DNA of 64,000 nt from Lingula anatina (Eukaryota; Brachiopoda; Lingulata; Lingulida; Lingulidae). This document shows positions 1 through 14,794 of the stretch, one piece after another (the stretch's first letter is position 1; each line of letters starts with the position of its first letter). The notes under the pieces were generated by a model that was given only the letters and a program-made list of their open reading frames with translations, ran no database searches and had not been told where the DNA came from. The translations under genes were made by a program, and so were the position numbers. The stretch is from positions 187,684-251,683 of the forward strand of contig NW_019775521.1 of the NCBI RefSeq assembly GCF_001039355.2. The letters run 5' to 3'.

Positions 1-237
1 GAAGTCCTGGTATACATATATGCATGCATGTAAATGCACGCGTTGCATTGCCAATTTGTTAGATAACTTACAGAAGGCATAAAGCAATGTGGCAAATACT
101 CAGTGAGTGTTAATGAATGATTTTTGCACTGAATAACGTTGCTGAGTCCTGATAAACATAGTTGTCATGTTCGCTCATTGAATATTGAAATTGTTGGATA
201 TTTTAGGCCTACAGAACACACACTCACACACACACAC

Positions 238-300
<63 letters not shown>

Positions 301-3300
301 CTGCAAGCATTAAGACCTTAAACAAATAATTATCCAGAAAACAAAATCTAATATAATTTTGTTTCGGATAATCGCAAAACGATCTATCAAACTACGCAGT
401 AGGCCTACATTACAAATGTAAGTGAATTGCGCTTTTTTTTTGTTTTGTTTTTAGAAGTTACAAAGGTAAGCTGATCTATCAACCTTTCACTGACAGACTT
501 GGGCATCGAGATATGTTTAAGACAATCCTTCTGGGTCATGGTTTCTGTGTGCGCACTTTCGGTATGTTCGTTATGTCAAAAGCTCAGTTTCGTGACCAAG
601 ATCTCGTTTCAGAGAGTTGCAAAAATGAAAGATTTTTCTCAGTTTTAGGTCTAAAATTCTAGACTGCAATGGGTTCGGAATAATATCCGCACTACACTGA
701 ATATATAATGCGTTAGTCATTTGGTATTATATTTGAAAAGGAAAGTAAGTTTCCAATATACTTGACCTTGGTCAGAGTAAGAAGTTGGTCAGAGTAAATT
801 AAAATTTGTTTTTAGCCTTCGTGGGGTTTTAACCAAACAGATTTCGACAGAAAACATCCAGTAGATGACATACTCAAAGTAAATTTTCCATGAGAAGATA
901 TTTTAAAAACATATTAATTAATTTTTGATAAAAAATCAATGCCTCGCAAAAACCACCCAAACCATTACTCCAGTAGTATGTAATTGACATGGGGCTTAAT
1001 TCTATCATTCTCTCTTTTATCTCTTAAACCTCTTTCAGCGCTCCCTAGAGATCGTGATAATCAAATTTTTCCACAGCTGCATCATTTCGCGACATAATTT
1101 CTCCCAGTGTAGTCAGGTTTGATAACACAATAGGCTGTGTAATTTATGGATATATTAATTCTACTGACGATGAAAAAATGAAGGGGCAAATATACGCGAC
1201 TTGTATGTTAAGAGTGTTGCGTGCGTGATCATATTGCAAAACCATAGATTGTAGTTTCGAGTGGAGAAATATTTGTAGAGCTTTAAACCTGCCATGGCAT
1301 ATTATTAATCTTGGACGAACATTCGTCAAAATAATATATATATATATATATAAAGCAAAAAGACGTTCTGAATGCTTGCGCGTGTGTGTATTTGTGCACG
1401 AAATACTGTATTCATCATTAAATAATTTTTGAAAACCGAGTAAATTTTTAATCAATAGGTTCATGAAATCCCGAAGAAGCAATACGATCCGTATTCTGCA
1501 CGTTATTGTTCTAAATGCCAAAAAAGGTATAATTAGATCCAAAAGAGAAAGGTTGATGTCTATGAAATAAACACACGGTGTGAGACGTGGTATTTTCTTA
1601 AATTACGTCAGCATTATTGATACTGACGTTATGACTAGCAAGACGCATCGCTGACTACTTGAATATTTCATGGAACTCGTGCATTTGACACAGTTGCTGT
1701 AATAGCAAACCTGGGTTATTCCTTGGGATGGCGAAGAGTTAGAATATATCACTGTCGGACAACTCATGGTTTATTCACGTCTTGTTACCCGGGAAATTTG
1801 CCTGGATTTCATGTAAGGTTAGAAGCACCTGAAAGTGAGGTTGGAAAGGTGTCTGTGTGTTTTTATACAACTATAGCTATATCTATCTAACAAAATGGTG
1901 TATTAAAGGAGTTTATTTTTTCTTTAAAATGCTTTGATATTTTGTGCTAGAATTTTCAAGCGGCGTGGATAGCAGTGAAAGAATGGACTTTCATTGATGT
2001 TATTGGACAAATAGGAAAGATGTAGCCATATTTAGTGAACAATTTTTCTCAATTACCAATTGTTATATTATTGACAACAAAGATACAACATTAAGTGGTA
2101 ATTTAATTAGTGTGTGCGTACTTTCTGTGCGTAAGTAGTTTATAGAACAAAAGAGGTAAGTTTTACATTCAAACTAAGAATGATTTCCCTCCATAAAAAA
2201 CAAATAAGCCTTTAAGCGTTTTGCTTTTTAGGCATGTAAAGTCGATTTTTTTCATTAACAACGCACACGTCCCCGTCTCACTGGTATTACATAATCACAA
2301 GTGCTTCACGAAGCACAACGTATATTCTGCCATTTGTGACGTCACTCTGACGCAAGTCTGTTCTAGATTTGGAAGTTGGTTGGAACCTGATAATCTGTAA
2401 AACAAAACGGTTTTAAAATATTCAAATATATGGATAGGGTAAGATGTTACACCTCCTTCTTTGAATTCGTTGAATGCATGATGGCCATTTTGCATCCAAG
2501 TCATATCTATCGTTTCTAACTTAATTATAAATTGCTCTCAATATCGACTACCACCGTGTCCCCAAATCACCTGAAATCCTATTAATCACCTGAAAATGGA
2601 CATTATGTAGGGCAATTACCACCTATTCTGCGTGAATAAACCATCGATTAGCGACACTTCATTGGTGCTTTGGCTCGTTTAATTATTCAATTCGTAATCA
2701 GGTGTCTCACGCAGCCGAAGGTGACATTTGATACGTTTTTGTATGCGATGGCTGATTATACAGCAAGCCGTCGACTGTACTTTAAGCTGCTGAGTGAGAA
2801 TGATTCTTTGTGAAGTGAAATCAATGGAGTGTGGAGTATTTCGAATTTTCTGCCATATTGAACGGCATACGAAATTGTTACTAAACAGTGGATTACAGCC
2901 ACGAATTCGAACCGACGTTTTGGTAGAATGATCTCTGAAGTAGAATATGTTGCAATTTCATATTTCTGAAAATTATATAGGCTAATTATTTTGTAACTGT
3001 TGCTCCCCTCTTTTAGTCAGAATACGTCAGAACACTTTAGTCAGAACACTTTTAATTCTTCGTTGCGAACACTGTACGCTACTCGCTGTGAAATAACTGA
3101 ATAATAGCTCCCTATAGGAACAGCTATTAATCATTATCTATCAAAACTTGACAACGAAATAAATCATTTAACGTTGACACCGGGATGATCTTTGCAATAT
3201 GATCACGTGACAGGATGTCAGATTTATACACGATTGCATCATTTCGGGTGCCAATATTTTTTTTTGTTTTGTGCGCATGCGCTCCTGATACCCGTATAGA

Positions 3301-5149
3301 AATTTCGTTGAGCTTGTGTCAGTCATATATTATCTGCAAAGTGAATGATTAAAGAAATACAGTCGACTTTATACTAGGCTATGAAAAGCGAATTATTGTT
3401 CAATTAGGGCACCTGTATATCATTTCTATATATATATCTATATATTCATAGCTTTTCTGATATGCCATCAGTTTACATAATACATGTAGTTTCCGAGTAA
3501 AGCTCAACAAAAAGTTCGTTCGATGAAAATGTATGCTTGTGTGTTGCACACGGTCATTATTATTATTATTATTTTGAGCGTTCTAAAAAAAAACATTTCT
3601 TCTGATGATTTCAACAAAATATGAAGGTTGAACTTATATTTAAAGATATACATTATTCAAATAAATTTCTATTTTTCCAAAGTCTGTCTCTGTAAGTATA
3701 CTGTCTTAGAGAGCGATCAGTCAGCCCAGCATGGCGTGTAAGATACCAGTTAAATGAATTAACCTGGGACGTGCCTCCTAAGGGGAATTAAAGAAATGTG
3801 AATACTGCTCCAAATGTAGAAAGACAACATGCCAACTCTGGTCTTTGAAACGACGTTTGGGGACATTAGGCTAAAGTACACGAACTCATATATTGGGAGC
3901 AAGCATGTTCCAACAGCGTGGGCGGAATCGGAATCGACACCGGCATAGATTCACATTAATTCAATAACCAACGGAACTGTTTCTCGTCTCTTGGGCTGTA
4001 TGGTGACATTTGATATGTTGAGTCTAATCAAAATGAGTTGCTTATGAGGAGCAAGAATAACAATGTAAATATTCATTTATTCAACAACAGCAGGTTTGAC
4101 TGCAAGCAATGGCTGCTAATTGACGTGGCGACATTTGGGATACCATGGTTCATGACTTATTCAAATATGGGTCACAATTAGTGACATGTGGATCAGAAGA
4201 GTGGTATATATTGTGCACAGCTCATATATTGTCTCGTGTTTATTTTTCGGTATTAGTCTGCTGACTTTATATACAGGTAGATTACATTAAAAGTTTATAA
4301 GGTAGATTTCCACATTTCGTGACCTAAAGGTTTTAATGTTGTTAACGGTAGCCTACTTTGTTAAAAAACCATCTTAAGACCATCGCCATTTCGAGCCGCC
4401 GTGCGATTTCTTGCATTTACAAAGGGTTTCAGACGGAAGAGAATGGAGTTTTTCTGCATTATTATCGTATTTTGACGCATCAAGGAATTGATGATATCCG
4501 GGTTAAATAGTCTACTATAACGCAGGTACAGTCAAAAGCGTACACAAGGCCTTTTTTCAAATAGAATGTGTACAATTACAGCGTAGCAGCATGCGCGCAT
4601 AATGCTTCTTGAACATTTCACAGAATGCGCTGCACACATCCCGTATTGCTTTTCCACTAGCCAAAATAATCCAATACAACAGTAAATTGCTACGTTGTTT
4701 TATCCCCTGGTGTTTCTGTTTTGTTCTCAGAGCTGAAGTCGGTGCAATTTACCATTAATATTGAGGCGTAAATCAGTGCTTGTGTATTTCCGCGTCTCCA
4801 GGTAATACACACATTGGTCTATTAAGAAAATCCCTGTCTTAAACCTCATATAGCAGGTTCACCGAGCGTTCTTAATGTCACACGTGAGGGCAACTTCCTA
4901 AGATTATTAATTCATCCCGTTGACGCAACAGCGGTTAGAGTACTATATAGTGGCGTTAAAATGGACGACGTTGGCTCTGCGAAGACGACAGCGTGTGACG
5001 TACTTATTGTTGTCTTGGGACAAAACAATCCCGACTGTGATTGGTGGTAGGCCAAGACGGTAACGCAGTTAGACCCCTTACACATTAATGAAATATTCAA
5101 CGGAACTAATATTTCTATACAGTATCGATTTAAACTGGGGGCTTTCGTA
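1..5149. other. Non-coding, AT-rich
   Basis: There is no frame with recognisable protein content. The longest (1144-1542, minus) covers an AT repeat and matches nothing. Short (AT)n at about 1334-1352 and (ATT)n at about 3556-3575 are present. Confidence 0.6.
242..298. repeat. (GA)n microsatellite with adjoining (CA)n
   Basis: A (CA)n-like tract at 219-238 passes into an almost pure (GA)n run of about 57 bp. Confidence 0.95.
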
Positions 5150-5371
5150 TGACAGGAGCTGTTGCAGCTATATTAACACGGCGGATTGATCCAGCTGCTT
5201 GAGCACGCAGAGTGCGCCGTGCATAAGCCTGTTTGTTTCTGAACACGGTGGTTGATCAAGAAAGAGCGCTTGCCAATGAAAACAAAGGTACTGCCGCGGC
5301 AACTCTTGCAGAGATATCTAGGGCCTCCGCGACACACATTAACGGCAAGATCGCAGCAGCGGTGATACGAG
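5150..5371 (+). other. Possible non-coding first exon ending in a strong donor
   Basis: This is a locally GC-richer stretch in AT-rich surroundings. It ends in the near-consensus donor ACGAG|GTAAGT, with the intron starting at 5372. It has no useful open frame; the ATG at 5276 meets a stop within 30 codons. It could be an untranslated first exon of the downstream channel, which would need an intron of about 22 kb to the acceptor at 27763. It may equally belong to an unrelated transcript or be chance. Confidence 0.25.
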
Positions 5372-6137
5372 GTAAGTTCTGTAGCTGCGAACGCTGTCTC
5401 TATTCTTATTAATGAAATCTCACGACTAGTGGGATGCGATTGACTCTGGCGTTCCGGAGTAGCCTAGGTAGGAAGAAATCTTAATTTAACATGGTAAGTG
5501 CGAGTCGCTTATTTAAGCTTGATAAATATGATTTGAAAGTGATTAGTAAGAGCGAGGTGTACAAGTCAGGACATTTTGACGGCGTTATGTTCCCAAAGCA
5601 CCGAGGATCCATTACTGATGTGCAAGGCGATCTACACTGATTGTTTGTAGCCTGTCAGTTTTATCGGATTTATCTGCAGAGCAATAGCGACAGGAATAAA
5701 AACCCCTTTGTTTCTAAATCACCACATGCGACAAACCACTTACCTATGTCCATTTTTACGTATTTGCTAGGAAACAGACGTAACTGGGGGTGAAATTAGT
5801 GATGTTTACAGGCGTCTTGTCTCACAGGACGACGGTTGGACTTAGTTTATGGAAAGATAGTGCGTTACGTGTAGCGATCGCAGTTGTATACACGACTTTC
5901 TTTTGAAGTCAGTAACGCTTTTAGCCCAGGGCAAATGGACACTTGGGAGTGAAACAAGTCAAATTTCCGATGATATTCTCAAAGGGCAAGAATTAGAATC
6001 GACGTGAGAGGAGGTCAAAATGTCTGATAATTCTACAGTTTTCTTACAAGCTGCCTCACCTGTCAGCACGCCTAGCGTATTAATAAATAGAACCTGTGTA
6101 ACGCCATTAACTATTGAAAGGAAACAGGGACCTAGAG

Positions 6138-6139
<2 letters not shown>

Positions 6140-6174
<35 letters not shown>
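6140..6174. repeat. (CT)n microsatellite
   Basis: Pure CT dinucleotide run of about 35 bp. Confidence 0.95.
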
Positions 6175-6178
<4 letters not shown>

Positions 6179-7385
6179 AAACATACAATTTCACAAATTC
6201 AGCCAAATAGGTGTCGACGTACTATCTTGTGGTACATGTATGATGTTATGATGTACACCCGAACTGACATCGCCACAATAGTACCCGCATCTAATTGGCA
6301 ATCGCATCGCAATAGCGCGTTTTAACACAGAACATTTCTTAATGCAATTAACACGTATGAGCCTGTGTAATCCTCAATCTAATAGAAACATCATCTTTAC
6401 TCCCGCATACACTGCAAATACGCCTGAGTGTACAGAACTCACAATAATGCAGTGTGAGGCAATGTCTGCTTTGCACAGATTTGCACCATACAAATGACGC
6501 CTTGGTGTACATACAAGTTTGTTTTTCTTCTTGTTCAAATTAATCTTGCGCACTTGACGGGTTTAATATACCTTTCTATTTAAGAAATTAAGAATTTTGA
6601 CGTACTCCGTGTTGTTTGGGTTGATTCTGTGTCATTTTAGACATTTTGTGCTGAATGTTATTCCGACGTTATCATATTCATTTTTGGGTTATAAAATGGA
6701 TCAGTTTTCTGTAAGTCAAAATCACTGTACTTTCGTGTACTTTTACTGTATTGAATAATACGCATAATACCATCTTGGTTTGTGCGTCTTGATAGCACAA
6801 TATTTACTCTATGGTCTCCAAGCTGCTCTCGGTTACAAATGAATTGTGTCTCCACTGAAATGTCAACAAGACATATCGGTAATATGAGAAGACATGACAT
6901 CAATTTATCACTACGAAATTGATTGCTCAATTTAAATTTATAAAGATATGCACACAAGCCGAACTTAGGGATGCCCTCTGGCAAGCACGATGAACTACGC
7001 CTATTTTAACCGTGAGTGTCAGTGCTATTGCGCACTGATAAGCATAGATTTCTGAAACTAAACGATCCATGACGACGCAACAAAATTTACATCTGAATAA
7101 GCATGCAAAAGACTTAGACTAAAGGTCACCGTGAACAGTTTAAGTGGCAAGTGCCTGGACTTGGTCCAAAGGAATGATTAGACGTGCGATTGATGGCATT
7201 AATCGATATATAACGTGTCCTTGGGGAGGCTGTCGAGTTGTCCGGCTGTGTGGACGATAGAAACACATCCGGGTGACGAGAGAATAATGTGACGTCACGC
7301 TAGAAAGGGGAAGGGTGACGTTCTTTGGAATGTTTTTTTATGTGTATCATAGTAGATTGGTTCCCACATCACCCAACATTATTCA

Positions 7386-7434
7386 CCCCCCCCCCCCCCC
7401 GTAAAAAAAAGGATCTTTTTTTTTGGGGGGGGGG
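7386..7434. repeat. Homopolymer palindrome C15-A8-T9-G10
   Basis: A 15-C run, GT, 8 A, GGATC, 9 T and 10 G follow one another, so the C and A runs are mirrored by complementary T and G runs around GGATC. This can fold back as a hairpin and is likely error-prone in sequencing. Confidence 0.7.
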
Positions 7435-8820
7435 CGGTCTGATCGGTTGGGTTGTTATTGAAATAAAATACACTTATATTAGAAGTATAATCTGTCATAA
7501 GTCTTTACCGATATTTTATGCTCCTGTCATTTGTCTTTCCATGTCAGTAAGCAGGCATTGTTTCACTGGTATCAGGAACTCCCTGCATATAACCGTGTAT
7601 AATAACATGTCTTCTCAGTGAACTAATGCTTTTTTATTTCTCGATTACTATACAGTGTAATTACTCCCCCTTTTTGTCAAGAGCCACTCGATCAAACCAT
7701 ACAATATAGAACTTCTAACTTACATAACTATGTTATCCTTAGATGTGAATTTGATGCTTTTAAGCAATGTAAACCAGAAAATATTGTACGTAAATATGAA
7801 CTTTTTACTAATCAATATTTGCATATCCTTATAGGGTACAATTAGTCATCGCTGTAGCGTGCGTGCCTCAGATAAAAGTTAATTGCCAATGCCTTCTTTT
7901 TCCACCTGAACAACGGTTCCACGTGTATTGTACTGTAATTGCACAATTGATTGTTTGTGCAATTTTATATTACGAAACATAAATCAATCCGTTCATTTCT
8001 CAATGAATGTTATTATTGAAATTATGATTATGGCAGAATATTATTGCTTGGATTTGACGGAAGCTCCATATTAGACTGACAATTGGCAGGCTAAATGTTC
8101 GTCTTGGTACCAAAATTAAAATGGATCGCCTTCCTCAATCGGATCTCTATTTCCGATTCGATTTGCAGTTGACATTTATGGACGTGCAGGACTGTAAAGC
8201 TGAAAAGAGATTAAATGGGGGCCGGAATTTGGTTATGATAAACAAAATATGAAAATATAATCTGTCTGGAACAGCGCTGGTTTAGCTTCTCCAGCATGTT
8301 TGAAGGGGCTGCCCCAGAAATAATATGGCGAAATTGTGTATTCATAGGTTCGTTCGGTCAAGTCTCCTAGATGTTTACACCAAGAATAGGACAACGAACA
8401 AAACAAACAAACAAATAAACAAAATTGCTTGGAGTGCTTTTTGTTTTGCAGTGTAACTGTTTGATGCATTGCTCTTGAAAGGTAACAAAAGCTGTATGAA
8501 TAAACAACGACATGCTGACGCATGGAATATTTCATGAAAGTTGAATGTTCCCAACATTGCCAAAGCAACAAATAACAAGCAAAAACAAAAGGTACAACGG
8601 ATTTGCATCCGCCACACAAACCATAAATCATAAGAGACAAATATTTCCTCTCATTTCACTTTTCTGTCTCACACAAGGATCGAAGTTATTGCTAACTACA
8701 CCGTATTCTGTAACGAGATAGAAACTGATGCAGACGTGCATTCAAGGACGCAGACATATTGCGTCATAAGAAAATATTTCATTAAGAGACAAGTCTGATT
8801 AATTTTACTGCCATGCAATT

Positions 8821-8875
8821 GGTTTATGGTTTTGCCACCTGCTTCTGGGCCAGAAGCTCCCATAAACCAGGTGGC
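8821..8875. repeat. Interleaved inverted repeats with a central hairpin
   Basis: GGTTTATGG (8821-8829) pairs with CCATAAACC (8860-8868). GCCACCTG (8834-8841) pairs with CAGGTGGC (8868-8875). Between them GCTTCTGG and CCAGAAGC form a perfect 8-bp hairpin (8841-8857). The order A-B-A'-B' is that of a pseudoknot. No function known. Confidence 0.6.
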
Positions 8876-11800
8876 ATGGGTGTTCCTTCAACTTGTCTGG
8901 TGTCACGTTCTGAAATAACGTAATACATTATTTGATCATTGGGAAAAGACTGATCAATGAAACGTCTGAGACAACTGACAGAAATCTGGACCACCCCAGG
9001 CTGTACATGGTTTTATAACCCCAGTTTAAGTTTTGGGAAATTTGTCTAAAATGGTGACGCACCGCTGTTTAGCCAAAACAGTAAATCTTTTGCCCTTTTC
9101 TGGAACGGGGTCTGTAAGCAGATGTCACTGATGATTACCAGCACCTGTAAGAACCTTTATATTGACCTTGCTGCGTCAAGGAAGAGACTTGATGAGGACA
9201 GCCATATTTGCCCATTCTTGGCAAATGTTTGCTGTCAAACAGGGCTTTTTGTTGACACTGCTGCGGGAAATCGTTGTTTGTGGTTATCATATGGACTCGC
9301 TATGTTAATTTATAGAATGTGTTCTTCTTGAGTCGCAACCAGATCACGGAGTGACTGTCATTACTACCTATATATCTAAAATATCGTGTTTTTTTTGTAA
9401 CCAGACCTTTAAATCGTGGCGTGCATTTAGTCATTTGTGCGTTTCTTTCCACAATTATCACGATTTTCCTGATTTGAGTTTTCAAAACTGTTTTGCTTAA
9501 TAACACTTAAAAGTCTAACAATATTGCCATTTGTCTGGTTAATTGACCACTTAAGATATTAGTTAGACAGAGTCCACATAGGTGTCCATGTGTGCATGCA
9601 TTTTGAAAAAAAAGTGTCATGCACGTGAGAGTCCCCCGTGATACAAGGCACGGTTTCGTCACGCTAACCCTAACACGTATGAACCTAATTGGGGGGGGGG
9701 GGGGCTCTGTTACACGGAATCAAGTTTCTTAACATCGGTTTTACCCAAACATTTTTTTCCTTCTTTCTTTCTTCTTCTTCTTGCTATTATTATTATTTTT
9801 GGCATAAAATAACAAGGAACGACGAAGCCTGTGGGTCAACTTCTCTATATCAGTGTTCTTGTATAGATTTTACATAAAAATCACGTGTATCGATCTTTAG
9901 TGCGTTAACATACCACGGGCTATTTGTCAGTTAATGATGAAGCCAAAGGCCAGGGGGTGCCTGTGTGTGGGCTAATGACATTAATATAGATCTACAAAAA
10001 ATCATTATCAGAGCCGTCCATTTGATATGTGGAGTTAAAGGTGCCAGTTTTCAATTGCAAAGGTCATTTGGTTAAAAATCGTTCACTGAGGTTGCCGATT
10101 CTGCGCAGCTTGGGTTTTTCTGCACGCACTAAGAATTGGGGACTGTTGGAATATCACAAGAAATTACCGAATTATGGTGTCACAAATTTGAATGAAACTC
10201 GATGCGCAGTCACTTTAAGTCGATTTGGCGATGTTTGCCTAATTGTGTTTTACAAACGATTGAACACAGTATAGACAGAAGACATACCCAAATTGGGTAT
10301 TGTAACCACTGCGAGCAAAATCGTAGTCGATAAAATCAAAACGTGCTTTTAGGGCTCAGTTAAAAGGGCAAAAAGCTTGTTTTATAGCCTTTTAAAGTCG
10401 TTGTGAAAGGCAACTTAGTCGGCTACAATCTATACAATTATTTTTTTAAATCCAGTGTTCGATTCCTGTCGTATTTTTAGACAGGTGTCTAGAAAGCGAG
10501 GCTTATATGGGACTTGATGCTGCTATAGTCTACTAAGAGCACACACAAACTTGTGAAATGCTCGACAAATCCCAATAATTAAAAAAGTGGAAATAATAAA
10601 TAATAATATAATAAATAATAATAGACTGCATGGCATTATCGTAATTACATCATTACAAAAACAGCGAAGAAAGGTCATTTGTTTGCAGTGTTTAGCCATA
10701 CAATTCTCTAATATTTGTTGATGATAAAAACTAATATTCTGGCTAAGACTATGTTTTAATAGAAAGCCTGCTTACTGGGATTACAATAATCTGTGTCGGG
10801 TAATGCATGTACCAGTGAACATCTGTTTTCCCAATAGAAGATTTACTTTTTTGTCAATGTCCAGAGTGAGACATCATAAATATCCCATTACAGTCAAAAA
10901 TAGCCCAAACAAAAGTCCTCAATACCTTCAGGTATACAGGGTCTACTAAAATAACATTACCCAAATGATTTTATTGAAGCGGTTAGGTATTGATCAGGGG
11001 AGGGAGGTCAATCAGTTTACCGTGATTTCTAATTAGTGATTGACATTAACTGCACGAAAGGGCGATCAGATTCTTTTTCATATTAGAATCCGCAACCAAA
11101 CCCCAGTGGTACTTGGGAATCGCCAACGGCAATAGGTTTAAGACAGCGAGTCTTTTAAATATCCACTGGATATATAGAAACACACATTAAAATAATTAAA
11201 GGATTAATGCAACCCCTATTGTAAGGGAACCTTTTGAAGCAATTTTTTTAAAAGCAAAATGCCTCTTCACTTCAAACATTTTTGATTCTGTCGCTCTGCA
11301 ATGTGGCTATCTTGATATAAGTTGCAATGGTCCTTAAGTCGACCAAACAAAAAACCGTACCAATGTATATTCAACAAGTATTGACGTATTAAGCCTTACA
11401 TAAAAAACAAAACCCTTAGATTCCAGGTAATTGAGCGTGATCTTGGCGTATTTTCCGGTAAATCGCGCCAGTGGAGTGGTTATGCACGTTGGCAGGTGTC
11501 ATAGTCTCTCACTTCAAACATGTTTGCCAATAGAACTCTACGGAGAAATACAGCCATGCATCAGTGCCACTGTTAATGATCTTCTTGTTGGATGTGCGTT
11601 CATGCAGACGTGGGGATGAGTGTTTTTGATAGCGATTGGCACATTCACAGGTACTGGTGTTAAAAAATGGAAAATAAAGTATTCGGTACTGGATGCTTGA
11701 CTTTATTTAAACAGGTTCAAGGTGATTTGTTGAATTGCTTCCTTTTCTTTAGAACCATGTGTCCAGTTGCGTTTTTTTTATTTATTAAAGGTTAGTCAAA

Positions 11801-12541
11801 ATGCAGTTTTGATATTTGATGGACTAATGAGGAATCTTTCCCTAATTTTAGTTCATTATTTATCCCATTTAAGTTCCCGTTGCCAACTAGTGATGTAAAC
11901 AAAGTTTACATTAACGTGCTTTTTCCTTTATAGCGTCAACAAGGCGGTAGTATTTTTCAAAAAAAAAAAAAAAAATGCATACCCCTGAAGAACACATACC
12001 CTGACACCAATGTTAGAGAGAGTACCCATTATTCCACCTGTCATTTATGGCTAAATATATACATAGTTAACTGGTAAACAAGCCGATCAAGCTTTCTTTC
12101 TGTTGCTGCAGCCGCTCAATACTAAACGTTAGCTGTGGGCATATCGTGATATTTGCTCTTCAGGAAATCAAATGTGAGTTCGACATTTCGTTTGCTGTGT
12201 GTGGACTGTAAATGAAGAATTATTGGGATTGTATGATGGCTGTCATTTGACAAATGTCCCTAATGAATGATGCAAAAAAAAAAAAAGAAGAGGAACTAGT
12301 TTTATGGGACTTTCTGGGTCTGCTCATAATGACTGTTACTTCATTTCGTTTTAGCAGGACGGCTCAGAATTTATCACCTGTGATATATCTTTGTTTCATT
12401 TTAACCTTGCATTTTAGTTATTTTGTTTTGAATTTGCTTATACATATGTCTTTTAATATTCCTTTATTCTTATTCACTAGTGGTTTTATTCAACCATGAT
12501 GCAATGATTGTAATTATCCATCCCTCGGGTTGCAAATGAGG

Positions 12542-12568
12542 TAATAATAATAATAATAATAATAATAT
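12542..12568. repeat. (TAA)n microsatellite
   Basis: About nine TAA units. Confidence 0.9.
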
Positions 12569-14794
12569 CCTATGGTGAAAACAGGTTCCGGACACATGAA
12601 ATAAAATTTTGATGCTGCTGTCCCTGCCGGAAACACGTGCAGACCACGTGGATATCGCGAGATAACGTTGTATGTTTACTACGAACATTCAACTCCCTGC
12701 TATCCTTATTAGCAGTTCTTGCAATTGGTCCTTACCACCAAACTGAATTTTTGCATCATGCAGCGCCATTTTAATGTAATAAAATTGTATTCTCCTAGGA
12801 TGTGGTTGGATTCAAATAACTGTATATGCAACTTGCCGCAGTTGTCATTGTGTAAAAGGCCGAAACTTCATTTGGATCATACTGACCTTGGTTGATTGAT
12901 GCCCCATTTGTTTCAATTTGATTTAGAAAAACAGCCCTCAAATTCCCATATTCAATAACATACAAAATAAAGTGACCTCCGGCGCAGAAAAATAGAATTG
13001 TCTTCAACCTTATATTAATCAATAATTTATTTATGCTGTCACTGAAAAATACCACCCGCGGCATTCTTTTTAATAAACAATAAAATATCACACCGAGGAC
13101 TGGGCTGAACAGAGATGGTTTGATGTGTCCTTCGTCCTGTTATGGTGTGTTCTGTTGACAGGAGGGGGTAGATATAAAGAAGGACGCTTTTAGTGAAGGA
13201 AAGGTGGGTTGTGTATGTTCTAACGGCCGTCGGGTCTAGCTACAGCGTGTAACTCGATTGGTGTGGAGGAGGGGGGATTTCCAAGAGTGAAAACTTGGAT
13301 TTTTCAGTGATCTGTACGATGATACAGGGTGTCAAAAAAGTACGTGCAATAGAGCGTGACGACTTTTCTCAACACCCACTACACAACGATTTGCACAGCT
13401 GTGCTACCGAGCCACCCTTGAAAAAAGTCAATAGAACTACCTCGGCATCAGAGCTACACAAACTTTATTAAATTGCCTTTTTCAAAATTGGATTAGCTGG
13501 CTAAGTAAAATCAATATGTTTCTATTCTTAGACACAGTACCTCGAGAAAGGCGGCACAGGGGTTGTTGTGGCCTTCGGAGCATAAACCATGAACCCCCCT
13601 GATATCCATGGGGCTTCGTTCTGGTGTTAATTACCTTAGCGTGTTCTTAGGCCTAAACCCCGCTGGTGATTCTGTGCATCAAGAATTTATCGCTCTAAGA
13701 CTGGGCTAAATTATGTCATTAATTTGGCATTATTATAACACGACGCTATATTTGGGTGTTTCAGACCAGAGTATTAATTTTTCTTCATTAAGTCGAGTTA
13801 TAACCAAAGGCGCGTAAGTCGTAACTGGTTGGCTACGTCTGTTTAGAACCATATTGGTATGGGGTACTGCTATAGACAATGTTTTCGTGATATTTCGGTT
13901 GTGTTCGTATTTCTGGCATGCATCAACATAAGCCTACTTAATTATTATCTATTATCATCTTTTCATTAAACTTGCCATCCTGCGAGTGTCATTACAATAT
14001 CAACAATCTGGAACTGGGGTTAATGACCGCGTTCACATTACGACCATTTAAAGACCGAAAATCAGCCCAACTTGCGTCAACGGACAAACGTATTAAAATG
14101 AAAATAACGTCTTTCGGGTTTTTAATGATCTTGTTTGAACGAATCAACCGACGAAAAGAGTCACCAGCTTCCTCTGTGCTCACAGAATGACCGGATGTTA
14201 ATACGTTTAAGATAGGCAGTGTATTATAAAGCAGGGTTAAGTGGCTTTGGGTGCGTTTGTCCACTTTCTTCAGTTGTTTTTGTCGTTTGTGCATCGGTTG
14301 CATCTTTCGTTGACTCTGGTTTGCTCTTTTTACATCTGTATACATGACTGCCAACACACAATGAGGAGGTATATTTTGTATACATTTACGAGCTCGTGGA
14401 CAAGAGATTCGGGGTTTCCTCAGGTCCACTTTGAATCTTAGATGTACAGCTGTACAATATACCGGGTACTATAGTACATATACATATACATATACATGTA
14501 GATATACATGTAGGTACTAGTTACTTCTATGCCATTTCCCTAGTTGGGTGAAAAAAGGGATAAAAGTTTGACATTTTGTGAAAAGAACAAGCTTTGAATT
14601 TTCTGGTTGCAGCATTACATTGATAAGATACATGTAACATTTGAGGTTTAAGGGAAAGTACAAATGATATAGAATACTGATGCATAAACTTTGCTTTGAT
14701 TGTGGTTAGACCACACAATGCTGCAGAACATACCACACCTGTCGCACGTGAATTTCCGTTTCTTGTCTAATTTTTTTTGTCATGTTTAGTTGGT

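Larger units (their letters stand above)
5372..14794. other. Non-coding; intergenic or a long 5' intron
   Basis: Apart from the repeats listed separately, I see only small frames without domain character. Poly-G near 9692-9704 and poly-A near 11959-11974 are simple repeats. The longest frame (13992-14429, minus, 145 codons) looks random. Confidence 0.55.

Noticed and set aside
13992-14429. 145-codon minus-strand frame
   Set aside because: Long for chance, but no domain, no splice sites in phase and no neighbours; composition looks random.
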